64,000 nt of DNA from Streptomyces sp. NRRL S-337 (GTDB taxonomy: Bacteria; Actinomycetota; Actinomycetes; Streptomycetales; Streptomycetaceae): NCBI RefSeq assembly GCF_000720175.1, contig NZ_JOIX01000014.1, forward strand, positions 1 to 64,000, in the 5' to 3' direction. The notes beneath the pieces were generated by a model. The model was not told the origin of the DNA, did no database searches, and worked only from the letters and a program-made list of their open reading frames with translations. Positions 43,373 to 51,643 of the stretch are shown here, one piece after another; within the stretch, counting starts at the first letter, position 1; the number at the start of each line of letters is the position of its first letter. Both the position numbers and the translations under genes were made by a program.

Positions 43373-44296
43373 CTAGTCCGTGAGCGGAACGGCCGCGCCG
43401 GTCACCCTGATCCGTGCGTCGTCGGGGTCGATGTCGACGTACAGGTCGCTGGGCCGGCCCATGTCCTCGCCCTGGCGGAGGTGGGCCCGCACCGGCTCGG
43501 TGACCAGGCCGAGGGTGCGCAGATAGCCGCCGAAGGCCGCGGCGGCGGCGCCGGTCGCCGGGTCTTCGACGACGCCGCCGACCGGGAAGGGGTCCCGGGC
43601 GTGGAAGTCGAGGCGGTCCGGCGCCTGGCGCTGCACCAGGTGCACGGTGGTCCAGCCGTGCTCCCGCATGAGGTCGTGCAGGGCGTCGAAGTCGTAGTCG
43701 AGGGCGGCCAGCCGCTCCCGGCTGCGGACGGCCAGGACGAGGTGGTCGTTGCCGGCGAAGGCGATGTGCGGCGGGAGGTGCGGGTCCAGGTCGTCCCGGC
43801 TCCAGTCCAGCGCGCCGAGGACGGTGTCGACGAGGGCGTCACCGGCCGGGCGGGAGTGCGCGGGCACGCTGGTGAGCGTGGCACGCACGGAGCCGTCCTG
43901 GACGGTGGTGGACACCCGGATCTCCCCCGCCGGGGTGTCGAAGACCAGCTCTCCGGTGCCGGCCCGGGAGGCGAGGGCGACCGCGGTGGCGATGGTGGCG
44001 TGGCCGCAGAAGGCGACCTCGGCGCGGGGGCTGAAGTAGCGCAGCCGGTAGCGGCGGGCGGCGGTGTCGTGGGCGGTGACGAAGGCGGTTTCGGAGTATC
44101 CGACCTCGGCGGCGATGGCCAGCATCCGGGTGTCGTCGAGGGTTTCGGCGTCGAGCACCACGCCGGCCGGGTTGCCGCCCGCGGGGTCGGTGGTGAAGGC
44201 GGTGTAGCGCAGCACCTCGACGTCCGCGTCCGCGGATGCGGCGGGGTGGGTGTGGGAGTCGAGAGAGTCGAGGGAGGGTGCCGTGTGGTTCGTCAT
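43373..44296 (-). CDS. PhzF-family isomerase/epimerase
   Basis: This 307-aa two-lobed diaminopimelate-epimerase-like enzyme begins with VLRYTAFTTDPAGGNPAGVV and contains EVGYSETAFVT (catalytic Glu in the SETAF motif) and YFSPRAEVAFCGHATIATA. The second lobe has DPATGAAAAAFGGYL. That is the full PhzF signature, but there are no phenazine genes nearby, so it is probably a general PhzF-like isomerase. It is divergent from the LysR regulator at 44381, which likely controls it through the 84-nt gap. Confidence 0.9.
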   Translation of the reverse strand: MTNHTAPSLDSLDSHTHPAASADADVEVLRYTAFTTDPAGGNPAGVVLDAETLDDTRMLAIAAEVGYSETAFVTAHDTAARRYRLRYFSPRAEVAFCGHATIATAVALASRAGTGELVFDTPAGEIRVSTTVQDGSVRATLTSVPAHSRPAGDALVDTVLGALDWSRDDLDPHLPPHIAFAGNDHLVLAVRSRERLAALDYDFDALHDLMREHGWTTVHLVQRQAPDRLDFHARDPFPVGGVVEDPATGAAAAAFGGYLRTLGLVTEPVRAHLRQGEDMGRPSDLYVDIDPDDARIRVTGAAVPLTD

Positions 44297-44380
44297 GGGT
44301 TCACCGTGTCACCGCGACGGCCATCGCGTCCAACGATAAATCTTGCTGGGCTCCATCGGGGATCGCGATAGCGTGGGGGG

Positions 44381-45289
44381 ATGGAGACCCGGCTTCTGGA
44401 ATCGTTCGTGGCGCTCGCGCGAGCGGGCAGCTTCACCGCGGCGGCCCGCGCCCTGCATCTTGCACAGTCCACGGTCACCGTCCAGATCCGCACGCTGGAG
44501 AAGGAGTTGGGGACGCCGCTGTTCGACCGGCTGCCGTCGGGGACGGTTCCGACCGCCGCCGGGCTGCGGCTGCTGGAGGAGGCCGAGGCGGTGCTCGACG
44601 CGGTGGCCAGGCTGCGGGCGACGGCCTCGTCCTGGCACGGCGACACGGCGAGCGGGACCGTGGCGGGCCAGGTCACGATCGGGGCGGCGGACTCGCTGTG
44701 TGCCTCGCGGCTGCCGTCGGTGATCGCCGCCCTGCGGCGCGCCCATCCCGGACTGGAGGTGCATCTGAACGCGGTCGGTACAGCGGCGGCGGTGGACGGG
44801 CTGCGCGGTGGCCGGCTCGATCTGGCCCTGGTGCTGGAGCCGGAGGTGGTCGAGAGCGATCTCCTGGCCCACCGGATCGCGGAGCTGCCGTTGACGTACG
44901 TCGCGGCGCCGGACCATCCGCTCGCCGGACGGACGGCCGACTGGGAGGAGCTGGCCCGGGAGAGCTTCTTCGTCCACGAGGAGGGCTGCTCGTACAGCGA
45001 CCGGCTGGTCCGTGCCCTGCGGGGCGTACCGGGAACTCGTCCCGGAATCACCCGGTTCGGCAGCATCGATGCCGCCCGCTCGTGCGTGGCGGCGGGCCTG
45101 GGGCTGACCCTGCTGCCGCAGGTGACGGTCGAGGGGCAGCTGGCGGGCGGCCGACTGGCCGTCGTGCACGGGCCCGAGGCCCCGCCCGTGCCCGTACAGC
45201 TCGTCCGGCACCGCAGGCGGTGGGTGTCGCCGGGCGCCCGGGCGGTCACCGAGGAGCTGACCGCCGCCTTCGCCGACACCTCCTTGTGA
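44381..45289 (+). CDS. LysR-family transcriptional regulator
   Basis: The 302-aa regulator begins with the classical winged HTH LESFVALARAGSFTAAARAL followed by AQSTVTVQIRTLEKELGTPLFDR. The effector-binding domain (about 90-300) shows GQVTIGAADSLCASRLPSVI and YVAAPDHPLAG. It is divergently oriented to phzF, the classic LysR arrangement, so it probably activates that gene and represses itself. The intergenic gap contains ATC/GAT-rich sequence (around 44355-44372) that could be its site. The inducer is unknown. Confidence 0.9.
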   Translation: METRLLESFVALARAGSFTAAARALHLAQSTVTVQIRTLEKELGTPLFDRLPSGTVPTAAGLRLLEEAEAVLDAVARLRATASSWHGDTASGTVAGQVTIGAADSLCASRLPSVIAALRRAHPGLEVHLNAVGTAAAVDGLRGGRLDLALVLEPEVVESDLLAHRIAELPLTYVAAPDHPLAGRTADWEELARESFFVHEEGCSYSDRLVRALRGVPGTRPGITRFGSIDAARSCVAAGLGLTLLPQVTVEGQLAGGRLAVVHGPEAPPVPVQLVRHRRRWVSPGARAVTEELTAAFADTSL

Positions 45290-45632
45290 CATCTGCCATA
45301 ACCTCCACCGGCTGCCACTAAGCCGGCTAGTAGCAATCCCTTCCACCGACATAAGGGATTTGTCCACCTTGAGGCGGCGATGCCCCGCGGACGCGCGGAC
45401 GGCAGGCGGCCCCTCGGCCTTTTGTCCCCACGGAACGGGCCGGAAGGCAATTCTGACGGGGCGACAGGCATTCCCGGGAATTGCCGGTACCGGGCAGCAC
45501 ACCTCACCGCCGACGACAAGGGCCGGCACGCACTACTAAACGCATTAGTAGATATCGCCTACCGCCTTTCCTTGCTTGTGTGGCGGGGCTTTCCAAAAAT
45601 GACGACCTCCCCCCCACCGAGTGAGGTCATCG
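45290..45632. other. AT-rich intergenic region with inverted repeat
   Basis: This 343-nt gap has AT-rich patches near 45300-45365 and 45530-45600, unusual for the window. It contains the palindrome CTACTAA-acgca-TTAGTAG at 45533-45551, about 80 nt before the CAP gene start, and a partly related CTAGTAG at about 45327. No gene is supported in it. It probably holds a regulated promoter of the CAP-domain gene. Confidence 0.55.
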
Positions 45633-46277
45633 ATGACGAAGCACCGCCGGACGAGGCATTACCGGAAGATAGCCATCGGCGCCCTGGCCGTCGGCGCGCT
45701 CGCCGTGCCGACCGCCGCCATGGCATGCCTGAACGGACCGGACGAAGGCCATTGGGGCCACGGGAAATGGCACGGGCACGCCCACCACCACCACTGGGGA
45801 CACCACTCGGGAAGCGCCGGATCGCACACCAAGCCGAGCGCGGGAACCACGGCGAAGCCCGCCGCGTCCACCAGCGCGGCACCGAGCAGCGCCCCGGCCT
45901 CGAGCGCGGCGGCCAGCATCCTGAAGCTGGTCAACAGCGAGCGCAGCAAGGCCGGTTGTTCCCCGCTGAAGCTCAATGCGAAGCTGACGAAGGCCGCGCA
46001 GGACCACAGCAAGGACATGGCCGCGCACCGGAACATGTCCCACACCGGTTCCGACGGGTCGGACCCCGGCCAGCGGATCACCCGCGCCGGATACAACTGG
46101 AGCGCGTACGGCGAGAATGTCGCCTACGGATATTCCTCGCCGGAGAGCGTGATGAAGGGCTGGATGAACAGCCCCGGCCACAAGCGCAATATCCTCGACT
46201 GCTCCTTCAAGGAGCTCGGCGTCGGTCTCGCCCAGCCCGGGGACTACTGGACGCAGGACTTCGGCACGGCCGGATGA
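45633..46277 (+). CDS. Secreted CAP (SCP/PR-1) domain protein with His-rich linker
   Basis: This 214-aa protein has a signal peptide (HYRKIAIGALAVGALAVPTAAMA). After it comes a His/Gly/Trp-rich stretch (about 28-60, GHWGHGKWHGHAHHHHWGHH), a Ser/Ala/Thr/Pro linker and a CAP domain (about 90-214). The domain shows ILKLVNSERSKAGCSPLKLN, AAHRNMSHTGSDG, GENVAYGYSSPESVMKGWMN, GHKRNILD and YWTQDFG. The two Cys form the usual disulphide. The His-rich tract may bind Zn, Ni or Cu. ATG 45633 follows GTGAGG; an earlier GTG at 45621 is less likely. Confidence 0.88.
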   Translation: MTKHRRTRHYRKIAIGALAVGALAVPTAAMACLNGPDEGHWGHGKWHGHAHHHHWGHHSGSAGSHTKPSAGTTAKPAASTSAAPSSAPASSAAASILKLVNSERSKAGCSPLKLNAKLTKAAQDHSKDMAAHRNMSHTGSDGSDPGQRITRAGYNWSAYGENVAYGYSSPESVMKGWMNSPGHKRNILDCSFKELGVGLAQPGDYWTQDFGTAG

Positions 46278-46363
46278 GGCAATTGCGGAACGGCCGGATG
46301 ACGACCGGCTGAATTCCTCCGCTCCCGCCCCGTCCCGTTCTTCCGCCGCATTCCGCGCGGCCC

Positions 46364-47596
46364 TCAGCCACCCGCCCGGTCATGGTCGATCAGCAGGTGC
46401 CGGGGGCCGCGCAGGACGGGGCTTCGGCGGTACGGGGGCGGGTCCTCCACGAGCCGGGGGCCGGCGAGGTGCTGGATGAGGGCGGTGAGCGCGGCCTCGG
46501 TCTCCAGCCGGGCCAGCGGGGCGCCGAAGCAACTGTGGACGCCGCCGCCGAAGCCGAGGTGCTGGTTGTCCTCGCGGCCCGGGTCGAACCGGTCCGGTTC
46601 GGCGAACCGCCGCGGGTCGCGGCTGCCGGACGCGAGCACGAGGATCAGCGGGGCGCCGCGCGGAACGGTGACGCCGTCGATCTCGATGTCGGCGAGCGGG
46701 GTGCGCTGCGGCAGCATCTGCACCGGCGGCTCGTAGCGCAGCAGTTCCTCGACCGCCCGGGGCATCAGCGCCGGTTCGTCGCGGAGGCGTTCCAGCGCCT
46801 CGGGGTGGCGCAGCAGGGTGAGCATGCCGTTGGTGATCAGGTTGACGGTCGTCTCGTGGCCGGCGATCAGCAGCAGCACGGCGGTCGTCATGATTTCGAG
46901 CTGGTTGAACCCGCCGTGGTCGGGGCCCGGGTCGGTGGCGAACGCGGAGAGCATGTCGCCGCCGGGACTGCCGCGGCGCGATTCGGCGAGTTCGCCGAGG
47001 TAGAGGCCCATCGCCCGGCGGGCGTCGGCGGCCGCGCGCTGCCGTGCGGCGGGGTCCGTGCCCGGGGTGGGGTCGAAGCCGGAGACGATCGTGTCCGACC
47101 AGCCGCGGAAGGTCGGCTCGTCCTCGGTCGGTACGCCCAGGAGCCGGCAGATCACGGTGACCGGCAGCGGGTAGGCGAACTCGTCGACGAGGTCGATGCG
47201 GTCCTTGGTGCGGAGCTGGGCGAGCAGGTCCTGGACGATGCGGGTGATCTCGCCGTGCAGGGCGTCGATCCGGCCGGGGTTGTGGGGCGGCCCGAAGGAG
47301 CGCATGGCGAGGCTGCGCAGCCGGTGGTGTTCGGGGTCGTCCAGGCCGATGAAGGACGGCGGGATGCCCCGCTCCGCATCGCCCAGTTCGTCGGGTTCGG
47401 TGCGGTTGCGGCGGTCGGAACTGATCCGCGGGTCGTGCAGCAGGGCGTTGATGTCGTGGTACGTCCCGACCAGGTAGCTGCCGTTCTGCTGCCGGGCCAC
47501 GCCGTGCTCGCGCAGTTCGGCGTAGAGCGGGTAGGGGTCGGGCCGGCTGGCGTAGTCCGTGATCCGCTCGAAGAGGGTCTCGGGGTCCGCGGCCAT
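46364..47596 (-). CDS. Cytochrome P450
   Basis: This 410-aa bacterial class I P450 has the I-helix motif LLIAGHETTVNL, the ExxR motif EELLRYEPP, the PERF-like DRFDPGRE, and the haem loop FGGGVHSCFGAPLARLE with the thiolate Cys. It needs a ferredoxin and a ferredoxin reductase; stubs of both lie upstream on the same strand but are broken. The ATG at 47596 starts the protein. Substrate is unknown; macrolide- or terpene-type CYP105/107 relatives are possible. Confidence 0.93.
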   Translation of the reverse strand: MAADPETLFERITDYASRPDPYPLYAELREHGVARQQNGSYLVGTYHDINALLHDPRISSDRRNRTEPDELGDAERGIPPSFIGLDDPEHHRLRSLAMRSFGPPHNPGRIDALHGEITRIVQDLLAQLRTKDRIDLVDEFAYPLPVTVICRLLGVPTEDEPTFRGWSDTIVSGFDPTPGTDPAARQRAAADARRAMGLYLGELAESRRGSPGGDMLSAFATDPGPDHGGFNQLEIMTTAVLLLIAGHETTVNLITNGMLTLLRHPEALERLRDEPALMPRAVEELLRYEPPVQMLPQRTPLADIEIDGVTVPRGAPLILVLASGSRDPRRFAEPDRFDPGREDNQHLGFGGGVHSCFGAPLARLETEAALTALIQHLAGPRLVEDPPPYRRSPVLRGPRHLLIDHDRAGG

Positions 47597-47642
47597 GGGC
47601 GGGGCTCCTCACGCGGTGGGGGACGGTGGTCCGTCCGTGGTC

Positions 47643-47993
47643 TCAGCGGCCCGGTTGGACCAGGGTCAGGCGACGGTCGGGCAGATGGCCGGTGAGGGCG
47701 ACGGTCGGGGCGTGCGAGAGCACCTTGGGGTCCGGGACGTCGGAGGGGACCGGGGCCGGGGACTCGCCCTGGTCGGCGGCGCCCGGTGCGGGCGGGAACG
47801 GTGCCGCGGTCTCGATCAGGCGCTGGTAGTACTCCAGCGATTTGGCTTGGTTGACGCTGACCGCCGCGGTGACCCGCCCCCGGTAGCCGTAGACGGCGAC
47901 CAGCCGGAGCTCTTTGAGGGAGCCCTGGGCGATGACCACCTGGTCGGAGAAGGTGGGGACGCCGACGGATTTGATGTTCAGGCCGAACTGGCT
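47643..47993 (-). pseudogene. C-terminal remnant of an FAD-dependent ferredoxin reductase
   Basis: About 117 codons ending just before the P450 start read SQFGLNIKSVGVPTFSDQVV, then RLVAVYGYRGRVTAAVSVNQ and EYYQRLIETAAPFPP. This is the C-terminal third of the FAD/NAD(P)-oxidoreductases that pair with P450 ferredoxins. No start or ribosome-binding site exists, and the 5' edge meets the stop codon of the barrel protein gene at 47994. The matching ferredoxin N-terminus is at 52457-52555. It is a fragment cut by replacement with the 4.46-kb peroxide block. Confidence 0.7.
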
Positions 47994-47994
47994 G

Positions 47995-48474
47995 TCAGCT
48001 TGCCGCGTCGAGCAGTTGCTGGAGTGCCTTGTTGACGCGTAGTGCCTTCTGGATGTCTGTGATCGTGGCTTCGGGTGCGCCGCGGAAGTAGGAGCACGCT
48101 GTGGCCTGGTGGGCGACGACGAAATCCTTGATGCTGGGGTCATTGATGCCCGGGTAGTCCTCGGTGTGTTGCAGGACGCCGTCGAACAGGTCCGGGACTA
48201 TCGCGCCGAAGTCGTCGATGTACTGGTCCCAGTCACCGTCGAAGTTGCTGGCGAACAGAAGGCGGGTGTCGTTGTCGAAGAGGACCCAGCGTGCGTCGTG
48301 GAGCGTGCCGATGCGGCCGGCTGCGTCCCGTCGCCTCTCGTACTCGGGGCCCTCTTTGAACAGGTCGCGGATCTGCTGTGCGTGGCCGGGCTTGACGTTG
48401 AAGAAGAGGGTGAACTCATTGGTTTTGCCCTGTCGCAGACCTGGGCGGCTGGGTGTCTGTGTGTTCGTCGCCAT
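47995..48474 (-). CDS. Uncharacterised protein co-encoded with DyP peroxidase and catalase-like protein
   Basis: This 159-aa soluble protein starts NEFTLFFNVKPGHAQQIRDLF after a short polar leader. It contains RRDAAGRIGTLHDARWVLFD, TRLLFASNFDGDWDQYIDDF and CSYFRGAPEATITDIQKALR. The alternating strand-helix pattern resembles the dimeric alpha/beta barrel (antibiotic-monooxygenase, chlorite-dismutase and DyP superfamily) but no catalytic signature is visible. ATG 48474 follows AAGGGA. It is the third gene of a minus-strand set after the catalase-like and DyP genes, with an 80-nt gap. A haem-binding or substrate-channelling role is a guess. Confidence 0.7.
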   Translation of the reverse strand: MATNTQTPSRPGLRQGKTNEFTLFFNVKPGHAQQIRDLFKEGPEYERRRDAAGRIGTLHDARWVLFDNDTRLLFASNFDGDWDQYIDDFGAIVPDLFDGVLQHTEDYPGINDPSIKDFVVAHQATACSYFRGAPEATITDIQKALRVNKALQQLLDAAS

Positions 48475-48554
48475 GTCAGGACATCCCTTCTCGGAACGCC
48501 GCGGGTGGGTGGGGCAAGTCGGGATCGAATCCGGTCTGGCCCTGCACACGCGGC

Positions 48555-49946
48555 TCAGGTATCACGTTCGGCAATCCACTTCAGAGCACGGATGCCGGGT
48601 AGGAAGAGGTACTCGCCTCCCTTGGTCACGGCGAAGCGGGGCAGCTGCTGGAGCCGGCGGCGCACGGGCCGCTTGGGGATCGTGAAGGTGCCCGTGCCGT
48701 CATTGCTCCCCACGATCGGGTCCTTCTCGTCGCCGAGGCCGACGAAGTCGCCGTCATTGGCCCACTGGGACTTGAGGAACTCGAACTGCCGGACGAGTTC
48801 GGTTCCCATGAAGATGAACACGATGCCGCGCTCGGCGCCGTCGTCCTCCAGTTCCCCCTCGGGGAGCATGGGGCCGTACGGGGTGCCGCGCCGCAGGGCT
48901 CGGTGCAGTTTCACGTCCACCAGGGTGTCGGTCAGGGCGTCGCGCGGGTTCATCCGCCGGATGTGGGAGCCAAGCGGACAGCGCTGGCCTGCCGGATCCT
49001 GCACGTGGTAGGTGAAGTCGTTGACGCGGTGTGGATCGGTGGCAAGGTCGGGGTCGTCGTGCTCGGGCGCGAGCACCAGGGGTGCGCCGCTGGGCCAGCG
49101 GCCGACCATCTTGGCCGCGAGCAGCTCTTCTTCTTCGGGTGAGGCGGCGTTGTCCTTCAAGTAGCGGCGGTACTCGGCGACCCGCAGGTGCAGTTTGCGG
49201 AAGGCCACGTAGGTGCCATTGCGGCCCAGGACGTCGGGCTGGGGCATGGGCGTGAGCCGGCCCAGCTCGTTGGTATAGCCGAGTACGAACTCGCCGGCCT
49301 TGATGGTGGGGCCGAAGCCGGGCAGGTAGCCGTAGTCACCGCCGCTCATCCGCTGCGCGATGCTCGCCACGCCGGAGCCCTCGATGTCGGGCTCGCCGAT
49401 GCCGTCCACGAAGCCCAGGTGGGTGCGTTTGGTGGGCAGAGCCGAGGCATCCAGCCGGTAGATGACCGACACCCCGGGCAGGTCCCTGAGTGTCTCGCGG
49501 GCCGTGGCCAGCAGGGACTCCATCGCGGCGGCGTCCGGGGCGAACAGGGAGACCGCGACATGGACGTCCGCGCTGCCCAGCGGGGCGTCCCATCGCTCGG
49601 GACTGCTGTCGCCGGTGTCCCCGAGCCGTCCGGCACGCGCCGCCATGCCCTCGCGGAAGGCGTCGGGGAAGCTGTCCAGCGATTCCTGCGGAACGCCGAG
49701 AGCCCGCAGCCCCGAGTAACTCAGCGCCACGCTCAGCCACGCACGGTTGGGGGGATCCCACCACTGGGTCGCCGAGGCGACGTGAGGGACCAGGCGGGCG
49801 AGCATCTGCCGGCCGCCGCCGGGGTCGTCGATGCGCAGCAGAAAGTAGGCGCCGGTGAAGGGCGTGGGGCGCTGCCTGAGCAGAGTGCCCTGGATGTCGT
49901 CCAGCTCCAGCACCTGCTCCTCGGCCTGTCCCGCGCTGTCTGCCAT
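48555..49946 (-). CDS. DyP-type haem peroxidase
   Basis: This 463-aa protein has the diagnostic GxxDG motif as GFVDGIGEP (Asp181, distal acid/base), the proximal haem ligand His328 in GSHIRR and the distal Arg386 in GTELVRQ. The length places it with the longer C/D-type DyPs rather than the 310-aa encapsulin-loaded type. There is no Tat signal and no encapsulin-targeting tail (it ends LKWIAERDT), so it is likely cytoplasmic. ATG 49946 is used. It lies 56 nt downstream of the catalase-like gene. Probably oxidises an organic substrate with H2O2 or a lipid peroxide. Confidence 0.9.
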   Translation of the reverse strand: MADSAGQAEEQVLELDDIQGTLLRQRPTPFTGAYFLLRIDDPGGGRQMLARLVPHVASATQWWDPPNRAWLSVALSYSGLRALGVPQESLDSFPDAFREGMAARAGRLGDTGDSSPERWDAPLGSADVHVAVSLFAPDAAAMESLLATARETLRDLPGVSVIYRLDASALPTKRTHLGFVDGIGEPDIEGSGVASIAQRMSGGDYGYLPGFGPTIKAGEFVLGYTNELGRLTPMPQPDVLGRNGTYVAFRKLHLRVAEYRRYLKDNAASPEEEELLAAKMVGRWPSGAPLVLAPEHDDPDLATDPHRVNDFTYHVQDPAGQRCPLGSHIRRMNPRDALTDTLVDVKLHRALRRGTPYGPMLPEGELEDDGAERGIVFIFMGTELVRQFEFLKSQWANDGDFVGLGDEKDPIVGSNDGTGTFTIPKRPVRRRLQQLPRFAVTKGGEYLFLPGIRALKWIAERDT

Positions 49947-50002
49947 CGTGTTCCGTCTCCGTGTCGTGGTGGCACCGTGCCCTGGGGGATGCGCGCAGAG
50001 GG

Positions 50003-51148
50003 TCAGTGATGAGGGACCGCGGTCGTCAGCAGCAGCACCTCGTCCGCGTTGCGCGGCTCGCGCCGTTCTTGCTGGTTGAGGCGGTGGCGCAGGATCGAGG
50101 AGTGGCGGTAGACCTCCTTGCGGGCCCGCATCAGGCTGCCCAGCGGGCGGTGCGCCTCCGTCACCCGCCAGGGCGTGAAGGACAGCGCATCCATGCGCCG
50201 GAGGTTGTCCTCCCCGGAGATGTCCTGCTGGGGGAGACGGAGCTTGGCCACCGTGACGTACGGGGACAACTGCTCCGGCCACTCGACCGTGAGGTCCTCC
50301 ACCGGCATCCGCTCCAGGTCGGCACACAGCTGCACCTGGATGTCGAACGTGTAGGGCCTCTCACGCAACTCGGACACCAGGGCCGGCCGGAAGACCTCCT
50401 CCGCCGAGGTCACGTCCATGCGGCGCTCGACCACCGTCGCCGCGCAGCCGGGGTCGGGGGCGATACGCACCTTGGCGATGTATTCACCGTGCCGCACAGC
50501 CCCCATCGTCGTGTAGGCCGACAGCAGCACGTTGACCAGAGGGCGCTGCGCGACGATGAGGAAGGTCAGGAACTCCTCCCACGCCCAGTCGTCCTCGCTG
50601 AGGGTTCCCTTTCCGGTCACATACTCGCGGTAGAAGCGGTGCCGGCCGCGCTTGCCGTCGGCGAAGTACTCGCCGGCCCTGAGGAACAGGTCCTGGATGA
50701 ACAGGTAGTGCTGCACGGTGTTGCAGAAGAAGACCGGCGCGTTGATGAGGTTGTAGTCGAACGTCCGGCTGTCGGGCTCGTCCTCCAGCAGCGTCGGACC
50801 CTCGATGTCGAAGATCTTCAACGCCAGCCCCGTCGCGCGTCCCAGACGCGCGTCGGCCCCGGCATGGGGGGACCCGTTGGAGAACCGCACGAGCGCATCG
50901 TGCTTGCCCGGGGCGGCGTAGATGCCCTGGGCGTACTCTTCGGGCAGCCCGTCGAGGATCTCCATCTCCCCCCTGACCAGCCCATAGCCTTTGGCGTGGG
51001 CGTCGCGGACCGCCTGCCCGGTACCTCCGGTCGTCACCGATCCGGTGATGTACTCCTCCGTCTTGGCGATCACTTTCTGCACGTTCTCGTCGAAGCCGGG
51101 CTCGTCGATCTCCACATCCGGCGCGTAAGGGATGAAGCGCACAGGCAT
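50003..51148 (-). CDS. Catalase-fold haem protein (small catalase/cAOS-like family)
   Basis: This 381-aa protein retains the core catalase residues: distal His51 in AVRDAHAKGYG, distal Asn136 in NAPVFF and the proximal haem ligand Tyr347 in RKEVY, with Arg343 four residues before it. VRFSNGSPHAGADARLG is the typical catalase RFS segment. It is much shorter than true catalases (about 480 aa) and resembles the minimal catalase-related proteins that include allene-oxide synthase and hydroperoxide-cleaving enzymes. ATG 51148 is selected over 51193 by homology of its start. First gene of the triad. Confidence 0.85.
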   Translation of the reverse strand: MPVRFIPYAPDVEIDEPGFDENVQKVIAKTEEYITGSVTTGGTGQAVRDAHAKGYGLVRGEMEILDGLPEEYAQGIYAAPGKHDALVRFSNGSPHAGADARLGRATGLALKIFDIEGPTLLEDEPDSRTFDYNLINAPVFFCNTVQHYLFIQDLFLRAGEYFADGKRGRHRFYREYVTGKGTLSEDDWAWEEFLTFLIVAQRPLVNVLLSAYTTMGAVRHGEYIAKVRIAPDPGCAATVVERRMDVTSAEEVFRPALVSELRERPYTFDIQVQLCADLERMPVEDLTVEWPEQLSPYVTVAKLRLPQQDISGEDNLRRMDALSFTPWRVTEAHRPLGSLMRARKEVYRHSSILRHRLNQQERREPRNADEVLLLTTAVPHH

Positions 51149-51643
51149 GACGCGACCGTCTCCTCTTTTGCCTGAAGCATCTTGTGGGCGCACAGCGCTT
51201 CATTGGGGTCCCGGGAGCACGGCAACGTACTTTCCCGAGCGCCTCAGTAGAGTGCCAGCGCGTGTATCGCCGGTCATCGAGCCACCCGCCGAACAGTGGG
51301 CGTCCTACCGGTGCGACTGACTGACCAACGCGCCGTGCGGGCGCAATCAGCATCCAGCTGATGAACGCCCTCACGTGACTCATCGTAGGCACGCCGGAAA
51401 GGCGGGCGCGCGTTGGAAACGGCCGTTGGCGTCCACTCACGAACCACCCGATGGCACCCGCAGCCCTCCCGCAGTCCCTCGAAGCGCCGGCCGCTCACCC
51501 GTTCGTCTCGGCCAACGCGCTTCGAGGCGGACGCCACCTGACCATGTACGTGGAGACCAAGCCGGATTGCGCTGGCCGGTCAGCTGGTCTCCTGGTCCTC
51601 TGTCCGTGCAGAGTGATCTCTACGACCACGTGCGGAGGCCGCC
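51149..51643. other. 495-nt divergent gap between the catalase-like and GAP genes
   Basis: No gene is supported on either strand. GC is slightly below average and the short frames show no known domain. The gap must contain the promoters for the haem triad (minus) and the GAP protein (plus). I looked for transposase or attachment-site remnants and did not find convincing ones. Confidence 0.5.

Noticed and set aside
43373..44296. phzF as evidence for a phenazine gene cluster
   Set aside because: No phzA-G genes are present; PhzF homologues are widespread outside phenazine clusters.
48555..49946. Possibility that DyP is encapsulin cargo
   Set aside because: No encapsulin gene is adjacent, the protein is of the longer DyP class, and the C-terminus lacks the known targeting-peptide pattern.
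51149..51643. Mobile-element remnant at the edge of the haem-peroxide block
   Set aside because: Short frames in this gap have no transposase, recombinase or terminal-repeat features that I can recognise.
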